From JANPJV01 sp031425695 (GTDB taxonomy: Bacteria; Pseudomonadota; Gammaproteobacteria; Xanthomonadales; SZUA-5): a stretch of 17,425 bases of DNA. The stretch spans positions 1 through 17,425 of the forward strand of contig JANPJV010000174.1 in assembly GCA_031425695.1 (NCBI GenBank), read 5' to 3'. Each line of letters begins with the position of its first letter. Position 1 is the stretch's first letter. Positions 7,899 through 15,006 of the stretch are shown piece by piece. Position numbers and translations under genes: made by a program. Under the pieces are notes generated by a model that was not told where the DNA came from, made no database searches, and saw only the letters and a program-made list of their open reading frames with translations.

Positions 7899-8411
7899 AT
7901 GATCTTGAAACGAATCTGTGTGGCGGCCTCAATTGTTGCCTTCGGATCAGGGTCCGCGCTGCATGCGGGAGAAGGTCCGCACGGCGCGGTCGAGGTCGAG
8001 TTCGTCAATGCCGAGAAATTCACTGACGCTTCGGAGCGAAGCTACCGCACACGGCCGGATCGCAATCCCAATCTGCGCTCGCTGCGCAAGTACCTCGAGA
8101 CCCGCGCGGTCAAGCACCTCGCGCCCGGGCAGAACCTCAAGATCGAGTTCACTGATATCGACCTTGCCGGAGATTTCCGCCCGCAGATCGACCCGGCGCT
8201 ACACGATGTGCGGCTGGTCACGCGGCTTTATCCGCCGCGACTCGAGTTCAACTACGTGCTGAGCGATGCCGGTGGCGCCACGATCTCTTCCGGGCACGAG
8301 AAACTGCGCGATATCGGCTTCGACATGCACTCCTCGGGCAACAGTTCGGATGCGCTGCGCCATGAAAAGCGGTTGCTGGCGAAGTGGATGCGGGAGAAGT
8401 TTGGGAGGTAG
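7899..8411 (+). CDS. DUF3016 family secreted protein
   Basis: A 170-aa protein with a short signal peptide (MILKRICVAASIVAFG ... ALHAGE, cleavage near residue 22-23) and a mature part with the hallmarks of DUF3016: VEVEFVNAEKFTD, LKIEFTDIDLAGDFRP, VRLVTRLYPPRLEFNYVLSDAGG and a C-terminal EKRLLAKWMREKFG. DUF3016 proteins are small, exported and frequent in Lysobacterales and related gammaproteobacteria; no biochemical role is established. The start follows a purine-rich stretch (GGGGATGAGCC). The gene stands alone: a terminator precedes it, and a 27-bp hairpin repeat separates it from the converging permease gene. Confidence 0.88.
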   Translation: MILKRICVAASIVAFGSGSALHAGEGPHGAVEVEFVNAEKFTDASERSYRTRPDRNPNLRSLRKYLETRAVKHLAPGQNLKIEFTDIDLAGDFRPQIDPALHDVRLVTRLYPPRLEFNYVLSDAGGATISSGHEKLRDIGFDMHSSGNSSDALRHEKRLLAKWMREKFGR

Positions 8412-8422
8412 GGCTTGCCGTG

Positions 8423-8497
8423 CGTGGGTCCGGACCTTGTCCGGACGCTCTTCATGACCTCGCCGAAAAAAGCGTCCGGACAAGGTCCGGACCCACG
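8423..8497. repeat. Perfect 27-bp inverted repeat between convergent genes
   Basis: Left arm 8423-8449 and right arm 8471-8497 are exact reverse complements with a 21-nt loop. Each arm contains two copies of the self-palindromic octamer GTCCGGAC separated by 3 nt. It sits in the 112-bp gap between the DUF3016 stop (8411) and the permease stop (8524), a typical REP/BIME position, and could form a bidirectional mRNA 3' end, although it lacks a T-run. Confidence 0.9.
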
Positions 8498-8523
8498 AAG
8501 CAAGGGAGCATCAGCCTGTGAAC

Positions 8524-9753
8524 TCAGTCACTGCGCAAGGCCGCAATCGGATCGAGGGCTGCGGCTTGCCGAGCTGGATACACGCCGAACCCCAAGCCGA
8601 CGATCGCGCAGACGCTCGCTGACAGCAGGACCGGCAGCGGGTCCCAGGCGACCGGCCAACCGGCGAAGGTGGCGATCAGGTACGCGAGCAGTCCGCCGAA
8701 CAGCAGCCCGAGTAGCGCGCCGATCGCGCAGATCAGCGCGGTTTCGCGCAGGAACTGGTCGACGATGTCGCGGCGGCGGGCGCCGATCGCGCGCATGAGG
8801 CCGATCTCGCGGCGGCGTTCGAGCACGTTGGCGAGCATGATGTTCATGATGCCGATGCCGCCGACCAGCAGGCTGACGCCGGCAATCGCGGCCATCACGA
8901 ACTGGAAGATGCGCTGGGTCTGTTGGTGCTGGCGGTAGAGCTGGGCGGGCACGATCAGGGTGTAGTCGTCGAGGCCGCCATGACGCTGGTCCAGCACTGC
9001 CGCGAGCACCTTTGCCCCATCCGCGATGCGCTCGGGATCGTCGACGCGCAACCAGAAGCGATCGATCTCGTCTTCCATCGGCTGGAAACGCAGCCGCGCC
9101 AGGGCACTGGCGAGCGGGATGAAGACGCGATTGGCTTCGAGCCCGAGCTGCACGCCTTCGAACTGGTCCTTGGCAAGATCGCGATCGGCCAGCACGCCGA
9201 CCACCTCGAACCAGGCATGGTTGATCTTGACCAGTTGGCCGAGCGCGCCACCTTTCGGAAACAGGCTGCGCGCGGCCTGGAAGCCGAGCACGGCGACGGC
9301 GGCGAGGCGTTCTTCGTCGTCCTCCTCGAGTGCGCGGCCCTCGGCCAGGTCCAGGCTGGCGAGCTCGAAATACGCCGGGCTCACGGCACTGGCTTGGACG
9401 TCGCCGCTGCCGTGATCACTGTAGACCTGATGCGTGCGGATCTCCTTTTCGGCGGCGACCTGCTCGGCCCCGGGGACGACCGAGACGGCGGCCAGCGCAT
9501 CCGCGCGCGTAAGGCCGAGGCTGCGCACGCGCACTTCCTTGAGCGATTCGGCATCCTGCGCCTTGGCTCGCGCGATGAGGTTGTGCAGCCCCAGTTCCTC
9601 GACCAGTGCCAGCGCTTCCTGGCGCGATCCCTCGCCGACGCCAAGCATGGCCACGATGGCACCGACGCCGAAGATCAAGCCCAGCAGGGTCAGCCCGGTG
9701 CGCAACTTGCGCCGGCTGAGCTCGACCAGCGCTTCGCGCCAGAAGCGACTCAC
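8524..9753 (-). CDS. MacB/FtsX-type ABC transporter permease
   Basis: A 409-aa inner-membrane permease of the MacB/LolCE type. It has TM1 at about 18-38 (LRTGLTLLGLIFGVGAIVAM), then a MacB-like periplasmic domain (~40-280), then three TM segments: ~283-305 (FVMAAIAGVSLLVGGIGIMN), ~337-362 (TALICAIGALLGLLFGGLL) and ~372-392. The family C-terminal signature GVYPARQAAALDPIAALR is present, as is the cytoplasmic coupling stretch ERRREIGLMRAIGARRRDI. The start is a GTG at 9753 in a GTGA overlap with the stop of the upstream adaptor, so translation is probably coupled; a longer open frame to 10098 is low-complexity shadow. It should dimerise and work with the ATPase at 12915-13595 and the two adaptors. 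MacB itself carries its ATPase in the same chain; here it is a separate gene. Confidence 0.93.
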   Translation of the reverse strand: MSRFWREALVELSRRKLRTGLTLLGLIFGVGAIVAMLGVGEGSRQEALALVEELGLHNLIARAKAQDAESLKEVRVRSLGLTRADALAAVSVVPGAEQVAAEKEIRTHQVYSDHGSGDVQASAVSPAYFELASLDLAEGRALEEDDEERLAAVAVLGFQAARSLFPKGGALGQLVKINHAWFEVVGVLADRDLAKDQFEGVQLGLEANRVFIPLASALARLRFQPMEDEIDRFWLRVDDPERIADGAKVLAAVLDQRHGGLDDYTLIVPAQLYRQHQQTQRIFQFVMAAIAGVSLLVGGIGIMNIMLANVLERRREIGLMRAIGARRRDIVDQFLRETALICAIGALLGLLFGGLLAYLIATFAGWPVAWDPLPVLLSASVCAIVGLGFGVYPARQAAALDPIAALRSD

Positions 9754-10949
9754 GACGACGCTTCCTCGCGCTGCGGCGTCAGGATCACGGCATCGCCCGG
9801 CGCCAGGCCTTCCAACACCTGCGAACGCGCCAGGCCGCGCTCGCCGAGCCGGATCACGCGCGACTCGCGAACCCCGCCGCGCCAGAGCTCCACGGTTGTC
9901 TGCGCGCCTTCCGACAGCAAGGCGACGTTGGCCACCGACAGCCCCTTGGCCGCACGCACGGCATAGACGCGCACGCTCATCGACTGACCCGCCACCAGCT
10001 TGAGCCGGTCGACGTCGGCGGCCTCGATCGCCGCCTTCATGCGCACATGCTTGATCGGGTTGGCGCGCGAGACCGCCTGCGGGGCAGTCGCCACCCAAAC
10101 CACCTTGGACACGATCTTTTCCTGCGGACGGCCGAGTGGCGCCAGTTCCACCAGGGCGCCGAGCTTGATGCCGGCGGCGTCGAGCTGCGTGAGCGAAAAC
10201 TGCACCTCCATCGCGCTCGGGTCAGGAATATTGCCGAAATCCTGGCTGGCCCAGAGCGTCGAGCCGACGCGCGGACGTTCGCCCGACCAATCAGCGGTCA
10301 ACATCAACACGCCGGCATGCGGTGCCATGATTTCCAGCGCCGCGAGGTCATCGCTGCGCATCTTCGCGGTCAACGCGTGCGTCTCGCGCTGACTGTCGAG
10401 CACCGCGAGCTCGGCTGCTCCACGCTCGCCGGTCTGGCCGCGCTTCCAGCCCAGGAATCCTTTTTTCTCGCCGAGGTAGGCGCGGTCTTGCAGCGCATCG
10501 AGCAAATCGTTGCGCGCGATCATTGCGTGCTCGGCGTTCGCATGTTTTTCGGCGATGGAAAGATCGGTGCCGACCTGGGCGAGGTCCGCCTCGATGCGCG
10601 CCGAGCCGGAACCGAGCTCGGCTTTCTTGCCCGCGCGGGTGAGTGCATTGCGCAACAGGCTCACCTTGGCGGCGGCCAGGTCGACTTCGCCGCGCGCCGG
10701 CGAGAAGCGCGCGAGCGTATCGCCCTTCTTGACCGTACTGCCCTCCGGCAACATCCAGGCAAGCTGCCGCTGCGCGAACTGCCTCCCCGGGACGACGAGC
10801 TTGGTCGCCTTGGACGAGCGCAGCTCGCCGATGGCGGGCATGCTGTAGTCCAGCGGGCCTTCGGTGACGATCTCGAGTGGCGGCGCGTCGGTGACCGTGG
10901 CGGAGCAAGCCGCGAGCATGGGCAGGAGGAGCACAAGCGAGATGCGCAT
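9750..10949 (-). CDS. HlyD/RND-type periplasmic adaptor, predicted lipoprotein
   Basis: A membrane-fusion (adaptor) subunit of the downstream permease. From the ATG at 10949 the product is 399 aa and begins MRISLVLLLPMLAAC, a lipoprotein signal peptide with a LAAC lipobox (Cys15), so it should be lipid-anchored and periplasmic. It shows the usual adaptor layout: half lipoyl domain (EGSTVKKGDTLARFSP), helical hairpin (AAKVSLLRNALTRAGKKAEL ... QRETHALTAKMRSDDLAALE), second lipoyl half (IMAPHAGVLML), beta-barrel and a C-terminal membrane-proximal part (VLEGLAPGDAVIL). A second in-frame start exists at 11018 (ATGA overlap with the upstream gene, GGGAG before it). It would prefix 23 residues encoded by a heptamer repeat, MNRARDSGLGTRDSG..., ahead of the signal peptide. 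The lipobox favours 10949, but translation may be coupled from 11018. Confidence 0.88.
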   Translation of the reverse strand: MRISLVLLLPMLAACSATVTDAPPLEIVTEGPLDYSMPAIGELRSSKATKLVVPGRQFAQRQLAWMLPEGSTVKKGDTLARFSPARGEVDLAAAKVSLLRNALTRAGKKAELGSGSARIEADLAQVGTDLSIAEKHANAEHAMIARNDLLDALQDRAYLGEKKGFLGWKRGQTGERGAAELAVLDSQRETHALTAKMRSDDLAALEIMAPHAGVLMLTADWSGERPRVGSTLWASQDFGNIPDPSAMEVQFSLTQLDAAGIKLGALVELAPLGRPQEKIVSKVVWVATAPQAVSRANPIKHVRMKAAIEAADVDRLKLVAGQSMSVRVYAVRAAKGLSVANVALLSEGAQTTVELWRGGVRESRVIRLGERGLARSQVLEGLAPGDAVILTPQREEASS

Positions 10950-10974
10950 GGCCGATCCCGCCAAGGCACCCGAT

Positions 10975-11009
10975 CCCGAATCCCGAGTCCCGAGTCCCGA
11001 ATCCCGAGC
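10975..11009. repeat. Tandem heptanucleotide repeat (5 units of CCCGA[A/G][T/C])
   Basis: On the plus strand: CCCGAAT, CCCGAGT, CCCGAGT, CCCGAAT, CCCGAGC, with a partial unit before them. It lies between the overlapping start codon at 11018 and the lipoprotein ATG at 10949. The unit length is not a multiple of three, so gain or loss of one unit would shift the frame between the two possible starts of the lipoprotein adaptor. Confidence 0.85.
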
Positions 11010-11014
11010 TCTGT

Positions 11015-12925
11015 TCATGCGCCCGCTCCCTGCATCAGCTCCACCCGCACCGGCTGCCCGGGCTTGAGCTTGGCGCCCTCCGGCAGTTCTTCAAATTCGA
11101 TGCGCACATCGACGACGGGCACCGGATTCACGCGCGAACGTGAGCGCACCACGCGCCCGATCTCGATCACCTTGCCGAACAAGGTCGGCACCGCCCCGCC
11201 TTCGACATCGACCCGCACGCGTTGGTCGCCGCGAACGGCGTTGATGTCGCGCTCGGGCACCTGCAAGCGCACACCGAGACGCGTCATGTCCGGAATCTGG
11301 GCGACGGTCTGGCCGCGGTAGACCTGCGCGCCGACATCGAACTTTTCGCCCTGGCCGTTGGACAGGTGCAGCATCACACCTGCGCGCGTCGCCTTGACGT
11401 TGAGTTCGCCCATGCCCTTCTCCATCTCACTGACCTGCGCCTGCAGCAGCTCGATTTCCGCTTCCACCTGCTCGCGCTCGGCCACCCGCTGGCGCGCAGA
11501 GAGCTGTTCGCGTCGCTGCACCAGCGCCATCTCCGCCTGCGCCAGGCGCCGCTCGGCCACCAGCTTGGAATATTCCATCGCCCCGATCAGGTCTTCCGGC
11601 TGCGTCGCCTTGCGCTCGGCCTTGGTCAGCTTGGCCTGCTGTTCGGCGGTCGCGATGCGCTCGGCGCGCTCACGTTCGCCCAAGGCCAGGAGCAGGCTCG
11701 CCAGCTGGCTCCGCTTCTCGTTGAGCGAGCTGCGCTTTTCGTCGAGCTTGCGCGCGGTTTCGTTGCCGTCGAAGCTCGCGACCACCTGCCCCGGCATGAC
11801 CTGGGTGCCATCGGGGACCAACTGGGTCAGGCCCATGACCCACTGGTCCCCGAGCGATGGCGGACCGATCGCTTCGTATTCGAATGCGACGATCTCACCG
11901 TCCAGCCGCTTGACCGGACCGCTGCGCGCCGAGCTACCCATCGCGCCGGCTTCCTGAAGCTGCACGCGGGCGCTGCTGCCTGGCCGCAATTGGCCTTCCA
12001 CCTCCGCCGGCAATGCAACCCCGACTTCGATCTCGAAATAACGCCCGTCGCCCCATTCGGCCTTGGCCTGCGGCGCGCCACTGATGCGTTTCACCACGCC
12101 CGGCACGGCGCTGCCGCCGAGCGCATCGAAGGCGATGCTCACGCGCTGGTCGACTCTGATCGACGTCCGGTCGACGTCCAATGCCCAGGCGCGCACGCCG
12201 AGCTGGGACGCGCCGCTCGCGTCCACGATTTCGCCCACGCGCTGGCCCGAAAAGCTCGACGAGCCCTCGTCGAAACGGTTGCCACGCCACGGATCGAAGC
12301 CGTGCACGACGACGCCATCGCGCTCTGCGAGCACTTCCGCCGCCGCCAGCTGCGTCTGCGCGTAGTCGATCTGCGTCTGCAGGTTGGCAAGCTCGAGGCG
12401 CGCGTCCGCAGCGCGACGCTCACCCGCGGCCGTAGCCGCCTTCCACTCGGCCATCTTGACCTCGACCTCGCGGGTGTTCTTCAGGGCCTCGCCCTGGTAG
12501 CGGTCGTAATCGAGCTTCGAAAGATGTACGGCTGGGATGCTCGCGTCGAGGCGCGCCTTTTCCAAGGTCACCTCCGCCACGCGCAACAGGCGCTCGGCAT
12601 CGACCGCCTTGACCTGCAGCTCGGCCGTCTCCTTGTCGCCGCGCGCCTTCGCCAGGGTGTGCTGGGACTTGAGCTCGCGCATGCTCGACGCCGCGCTCCC
12701 GCCGTCGATGCGCAACACCACGTCCCCGGCCTTGATGCTCGCGCCCTCCGGCGTAAAGCTGCGCAGCACGACCTGCCCCTGCTCCGAGGGTGGCGTCATG
12801 ATCGATTGCGCGTTGACCGCGTAGACCTCGCCGGACAGCACGACCGCCGCGGGCGCGGTGGGTGCCAGCAACAAGAGCCCGAGGAGGAGCCAGCGCTTGT
12901 GGCGCACGTTTCGATCAACGCGCAT
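11015..12925 (-). CDS. Double-length HlyD-family adaptor (two adaptor modules in one chain)
   Basis: A 636-aa exported protein: N-terminal hydrophobic segment (12-27, WLLLGLLLLAPTAPAA; signal peptide or anchor), then two consecutive HlyD-like modules. Module A: lipoyl half ~43-75 (EGASIKAGDVVLRIDGG), coiled coil ~80-200, lipoyl half ~201-236 (ERDGVVVHGFDP), beta-barrel ~240-325 (LRPGSSARVQL). Module B: lipoyl half ~340-388 (PDGTQVMPGQVVASFDG), long coiled coil ~390-508, lipoyl half ~510-548 (KATRAGVMLHLS), barrel ~549-632 (KLKPGQPVRVEL). Ordinary adaptors are 350-450 aa with one such module. The start overlaps the end of the ATPase gene by 11 bp; its stop overlaps the possible next start as ATGA. 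It probably bridges the inner-membrane permease and an outer-membrane channel. Tandem duplication is read from the pattern, not from an alignment. Confidence 0.88.
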   Translation of the reverse strand: MRVDRNVRHKRWLLLGLLLLAPTAPAAVVLSGEVYAVNAQSIMTPPSEQGQVVLRSFTPEGASIKAGDVVLRIDGGSAASSMRELKSQHTLAKARGDKETAELQVKAVDAERLLRVAEVTLEKARLDASIPAVHLSKLDYDRYQGEALKNTREVEVKMAEWKAATAAGERRAADARLELANLQTQIDYAQTQLAAAEVLAERDGVVVHGFDPWRGNRFDEGSSSFSGQRVGEIVDASGASQLGVRAWALDVDRTSIRVDQRVSIAFDALGGSAVPGVVKRISGAPQAKAEWGDGRYFEIEVGVALPAEVEGQLRPGSSARVQLQEAGAMGSSARSGPVKRLDGEIVAFEYEAIGPPSLGDQWVMGLTQLVPDGTQVMPGQVVASFDGNETARKLDEKRSSLNEKRSQLASLLLALGERERAERIATAEQQAKLTKAERKATQPEDLIGAMEYSKLVAERRLAQAEMALVQRREQLSARQRVAEREQVEAEIELLQAQVSEMEKGMGELNVKATRAGVMLHLSNGQGEKFDVGAQVYRGQTVAQIPDMTRLGVRLQVPERDINAVRGDQRVRVDVEGGAVPTLFGKVIEIGRVVRSRSRVNPVPVVDVRIEFEELPEGAKLKPGQPVRVELMQGAGA

Positions 12926-13595
12926 TGACGCAATCCTCCTCGATCAAGCCATCGCGCAGGCGCACATGGCGGGGCGCGTGCGCGGCGATATCGGGGTCGT
13001 GCGTCACCAGCACGATGGTCTGGCCCTCCGCATGCAATTCGTCGAACAAGGCGAGGATGTCGGCGGCACTCTTTGAGTCGAGATTGCCGGTCGGCTCGTC
13101 GGCCAGCAACAGGCCCGGGCGACGCACCAGCGCACGGGCGATTGCCGCGCGCTGTTGCTGGCCGCCGGACAGTTCGTTGGGGCGGTGTTCCAGGCGATCA
13201 CTCAAGCCCACGCGCTGCAACAGCGCTCGCGCCCGCGCCGGCGCTTCGGTATCGGCGGGATGCGCGTAGCGCATGGGCAACAACACATTCTCGAGCACAT
13301 TGAGCCGTGGCAGCAGGTAGTAGCTCTGGAACACGAAGCCGATCTTGCGATTGCGAAGCGCACTGACGCGCTCATCGTCCAGGCTGGCAACGGCTTCGTC
13401 GTCCAGCTGGTAATTCCCCGAGCTGGGGCGGTCGAGGCAGCCGAGAACATTCAGCAGGCTCGATTTGCCCGAGCCTGACGGCCCGGTAATCGCAACGAAT
13501 TCGCCGGCGGCGACGGTGAGATCGATCCCGGCGAGCGCGCGCACTTCGGTGCCACCCATGCTGTAGGTCCGCGTCACCGCGGCAAGCTTGATCAT
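12915..13595 (-). CDS. ABC transporter ATPase (MacB/LolD type)
   Basis: A 226-aa cytoplasmic ATPase that powers the MacB-like permease of the same operon. Walker A is GPSGSGKSS (38-46), Q-loop Gln90 (FVFQSYYLLPRLNVLENV), signature LSGGQQQR (142-149), Walker B LLLADEP (162-168), D-loop GNLD and H-loop His199 (VTHD). The Q-loop context and ADEPTGNLDS are typical of the LolD/MacB/FtsE branch that drives mechanotransmission rather than substrate passage through the membrane. The ATG at 13595 (MIKLAAVTRTYSMGG) matches usual family N-termini; an in-frame GTG at 13631 would add 12 residues with no better ribosome site. First gene of the four-gene operon. Confidence 0.94.
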   Translation of the reverse strand: MIKLAAVTRTYSMGGTEVRALAGIDLTVAAGEFVAITGPSGSGKSSLLNVLGCLDRPSSGNYQLDDEAVASLDDERVSALRNRKIGFVFQSYYLLPRLNVLENVLLPMRYAHPADTEAPARARALLQRVGLSDRLEHRPNELSGGQQQRAAIARALVRRPGLLLADEPTGNLDSKSAADILALFDELHAEGQTIVLVTHDPDIAAHAPRHVRLRDGLIEEDCVNAR

Positions 13596-13696
13596 CGTTG
13601 AGCTCAATTCTTGAAGCGCGTTGGAGCGCACCGTTTGACACTAGTTCCTGGATAGCTCGTACCACAGACCTAAAGTCGATCATCCGGCATTAACGG

Positions 13697-13724
13697 AAGA
13701 TAGACTTCGTGCCTGGGCGGTCAA
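13697..13724 (-). promoter_or_regulatory. Putative sigma-70 promoter of the ABC export operon
   Basis: On the minus strand TTGACC (13724-13719) and TATCTT (13702-13697) stand 16 bp apart, about 100 bp upstream of the ATPase ATG, in the divergent gap with the cNMP/DUF1003 gene. The -35 box overlaps the region just upstream of that gene's Shine-Dalgarno. Pattern match only. Confidence 0.35.
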
Positions 13725-13737
13725 CTGGGAGAGGCTG

Positions 13738-14589
13738 ATGCCATGCGCGCCGGAACTGCTGGCCGACGTCGAATTGTTCGAGCATCTCTCCGACGAGGAC
13801 CGCGCCGGCCTGGCGCAATTCATCGACTTCCGCGAGCTCCCCGCCGGTGACACGCTGTTCCATGCCGGGCAGCCCGGCGATGCCATGTACGTGGTCAAGC
13901 GCGGGGAAATCGAGCTCTACATCAAGGACACGACCGGGCAGAAGATCGCGTTGAACATCGCCCGCCCTGGCGAGCTGTTCGGCGAGCTCGCCTTGCTCGA
14001 CTACGGTCCGCGCACGGCGACCGCGGTGGCGCTGGAAGACAGCGAGCTGCTCGAGCTCGATCGCGACGATCTCCTGCGGCTGTTCAAGTCGACGCCGCAG
14101 GCGGCGTTGCGCCTGCTGGCCGCGATGAGCCACATGACGCGCAAGGCCGACGAACTGCTGCGTACCCGCGTCGCGCGCAATGCCAATATCGAGGCGGACG
14201 AAAAGCTCAGCATGTTCGAGCACATCGCCGACGCCATTTCCGAATTTTCCGGCAGCATGGCTTTCCTGCTGATCAACGCGACCTGGTTCGCCACCTGGAT
14301 CGCGCTCAACACGCTGCCACTCGGAGTTCCGCAGTTCGACCCCTACCCGTTCGGCCTGCTGACCATGATCGTCTCGCTGGAGGCGATCTTCCTGTCCTGC
14401 TTCGTGCTCATCAGCCAGAAACGCCAGAGCGAAAAAGACCGCGTGCGGTCCGACATCGAATACGAGGTCAACGTCAAAGCCGAGCTCGAAGTCGGCCATC
14501 TCCACGAGAAAACCGATCAGCTGTACACGCACATGCTCGAGCACTTCGTGCGGCTGCAGAAACGGCTGGATGCGCTGGAGAAGAAGTAG
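13738..14589 (+). CDS. Cyclic-nucleotide-binding domain fused to DUF1003 membrane protein
   Basis: A 283-aa protein. Residues ~8-120 form a CRP-like cyclic-nucleotide-binding domain (LFEHLSDEDRAGLAQFI ... LPAGDTLFHAGQPGDAMYVVKRGEIELY), with a phosphate-binding cassette of near-canonical form (PGELFGELALLDYGPRTATAVAL, Glu83 and Arg92), so nucleotide binding is plausible. There is no HTH domain. Residues ~158-260 are DUF1003: two TM helices (~173-193 SMAFLLINATWFATWIAL; ~205-226 FGLLTMIVSLEAIFLSCFVLI), then a charged cytoplasmic stretch (SQKRQSEKDRVRSDIEYEVN) and a short coiled coil (LHEKTDQLYTHMLEHFVRLQKRLDALEKK). Probably a membrane protein gated or tuned by a nucleotide; its actual role is unknown. 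GGGAGAGG precedes the ATG. The stop codon is already inside the following 38-bp repeat. Confidence 0.9.
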   Translation: MPCAPELLADVELFEHLSDEDRAGLAQFIDFRELPAGDTLFHAGQPGDAMYVVKRGEIELYIKDTTGQKIALNIARPGELFGELALLDYGPRTATAVALEDSELLELDRDDLLRLFKSTPQAALRLLAAMSHMTRKADELLRTRVARNANIEADEKLSMFEHIADAISEFSGSMAFLLINATWFATWIALNTLPLGVPQFDPYPFGLLTMIVSLEAIFLSCFVLISQKRQSEKDRVRSDIEYEVNVKAELEVGHLHEKTDQLYTHMLEHFVRLQKRLDALEKK

Positions 14590-14661
14590 CCCGGGTAAGC
14601 CACAGGCAAGACGGCGGGCTTGTGTAGCCCGGGTAAGCCACAGGCAAGACGGCGGGCTTGT
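14586..14661. repeat. Two exact tandem copies of a 38-bp repeat
   Basis: Units 14586-14623 and 14624-14661 are identical and begin GTAGCCCGGGTAAGCCACAG. A third copy begins at 14662 but diverges after about 16 nt. The TAG stop of the cNMP/DUF1003 gene (14587-14589) is formed by the first unit. Confidence 0.93.
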
Positions 14662-14741
14662 GTAGCCCGGGTAAGCCGCAGGCGCACCCGGGAAGCTCTC
14701 GGCAGTCTGCCCTCGGTGCGCCTGCGGCTTACCGCGGCTAC
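14662..14741. repeat. REP-like inverted repeat (27-bp arms)
   Basis: Arm 14662-14688 (GTAGCCCGGGTAAGCCGCAG...) is the reverse complement of 14715-14741 at 25 of 27 positions; the mismatch is CCCGGG versus CCGCGG. The 26-nt loop follows. This resembles repetitive extragenic palindromes known from Xanthomonas-group genomes, which are often mobilised by RAYT transposases; no RAYT gene is in the window. Confidence 0.85.
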
Positions 14742-14776
14742 AAAGGCAGGCATCCGAATTTCGCGGGGTACGAAAA

Positions 14777-14806
14777 CGACAAAGCCCGCATCGCGGGGCT
14801 TTGTCG
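14777..14806 (-). terminator. Intrinsic terminator, probably of the original tRNA-Val gene
   Basis: CGACAAAGCCC (14777-14787) pairs perfectly with GGGCTTTGTCG (14796-14806). On the minus strand the stem is followed by GTTTTCG, a short T-run. It lies 25 bp downstream of the 3' end of the tRNA remnant in the tRNA's reading direction, as expected for a tRNA gene terminator. Confidence 0.75.
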
Positions 14807-14831
14807 AATCGAATCTGATCTGGCGTCGAAT

Positions 14832-14881
14832 TGGTGGGCAGTATAGGGATCGAACCTATGACCCTCGCCGTGTGAAGACGA
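14832..14881 (-). pseudogene. 3' remnant of tRNA-Val(CAC); attachment site of the island
   Basis: Read on the minus strand, this 50-nt stretch folds as the 3' part of a tRNA. The anticodon arm is TCGTC-TTCACAC-GGCGA (anticodon CAC, one G-U pair), the variable region GGGTC, and the T arm ATAGG-TTCGATC-CCTAT. The 3' acceptor strand ACTGCCC, a discriminator A and an encoded CCA follow. The D arm and 5' acceptor strand (expected GGGCAGT) are absent; the sequence beyond 14881 is unrelated and leads to the integrase gene 125 bp away. This is the classic footprint of a tyrosine recombinase inserted in a tRNA 3' half. The complete tRNA should stand at the far end of the element, outside the window. 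Confidence 0.85.
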
Positions 14882-15006
14882 TTTCACCCCTTATGGAACA
14901 AGTACTTATAACGTAAGTCGTTGATTCTTCGTTCCGAGCTTGCGCCAGCTTCCGTATTCTTTCACCATCTTCCGCGTCCTTACGGGAACATAGCGGGAAA
15001 GCTGGA

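Noticed and set aside
8923..9966. 347-aa plus-strand frame opposite the permease
   Set aside because: Shadow of the permease; its frame crosses the permease-adaptor junction and shows no domain.
11222..12928. 568-aa plus-strand frame opposite the double adaptor
   Set aside because: Low-complexity shadow rich in His, Arg and Leu, with no ribosome site and no recognisable domain; the adaptor on the other strand is convincing.
13690..14544. 284-aa minus-strand frame opposite the cNMP/DUF1003 gene
   Set aside because: Antisense shadow; the plus strand encodes two recognisable domains with a good ribosome site.
14586..14741. CRISPR array
   Set aside because: The 38-bp copies are directly abutting with no spacers, and no cas gene is present.
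14620..14916. 98-aa plus-strand frame through the repeats (ends ...YRDRTYDPRRVK...)
   Set aside because: It is made of the 38-bp repeat, the REP palindrome and the antisense of the tRNA remnant, a common false ORF at tRNA genes.
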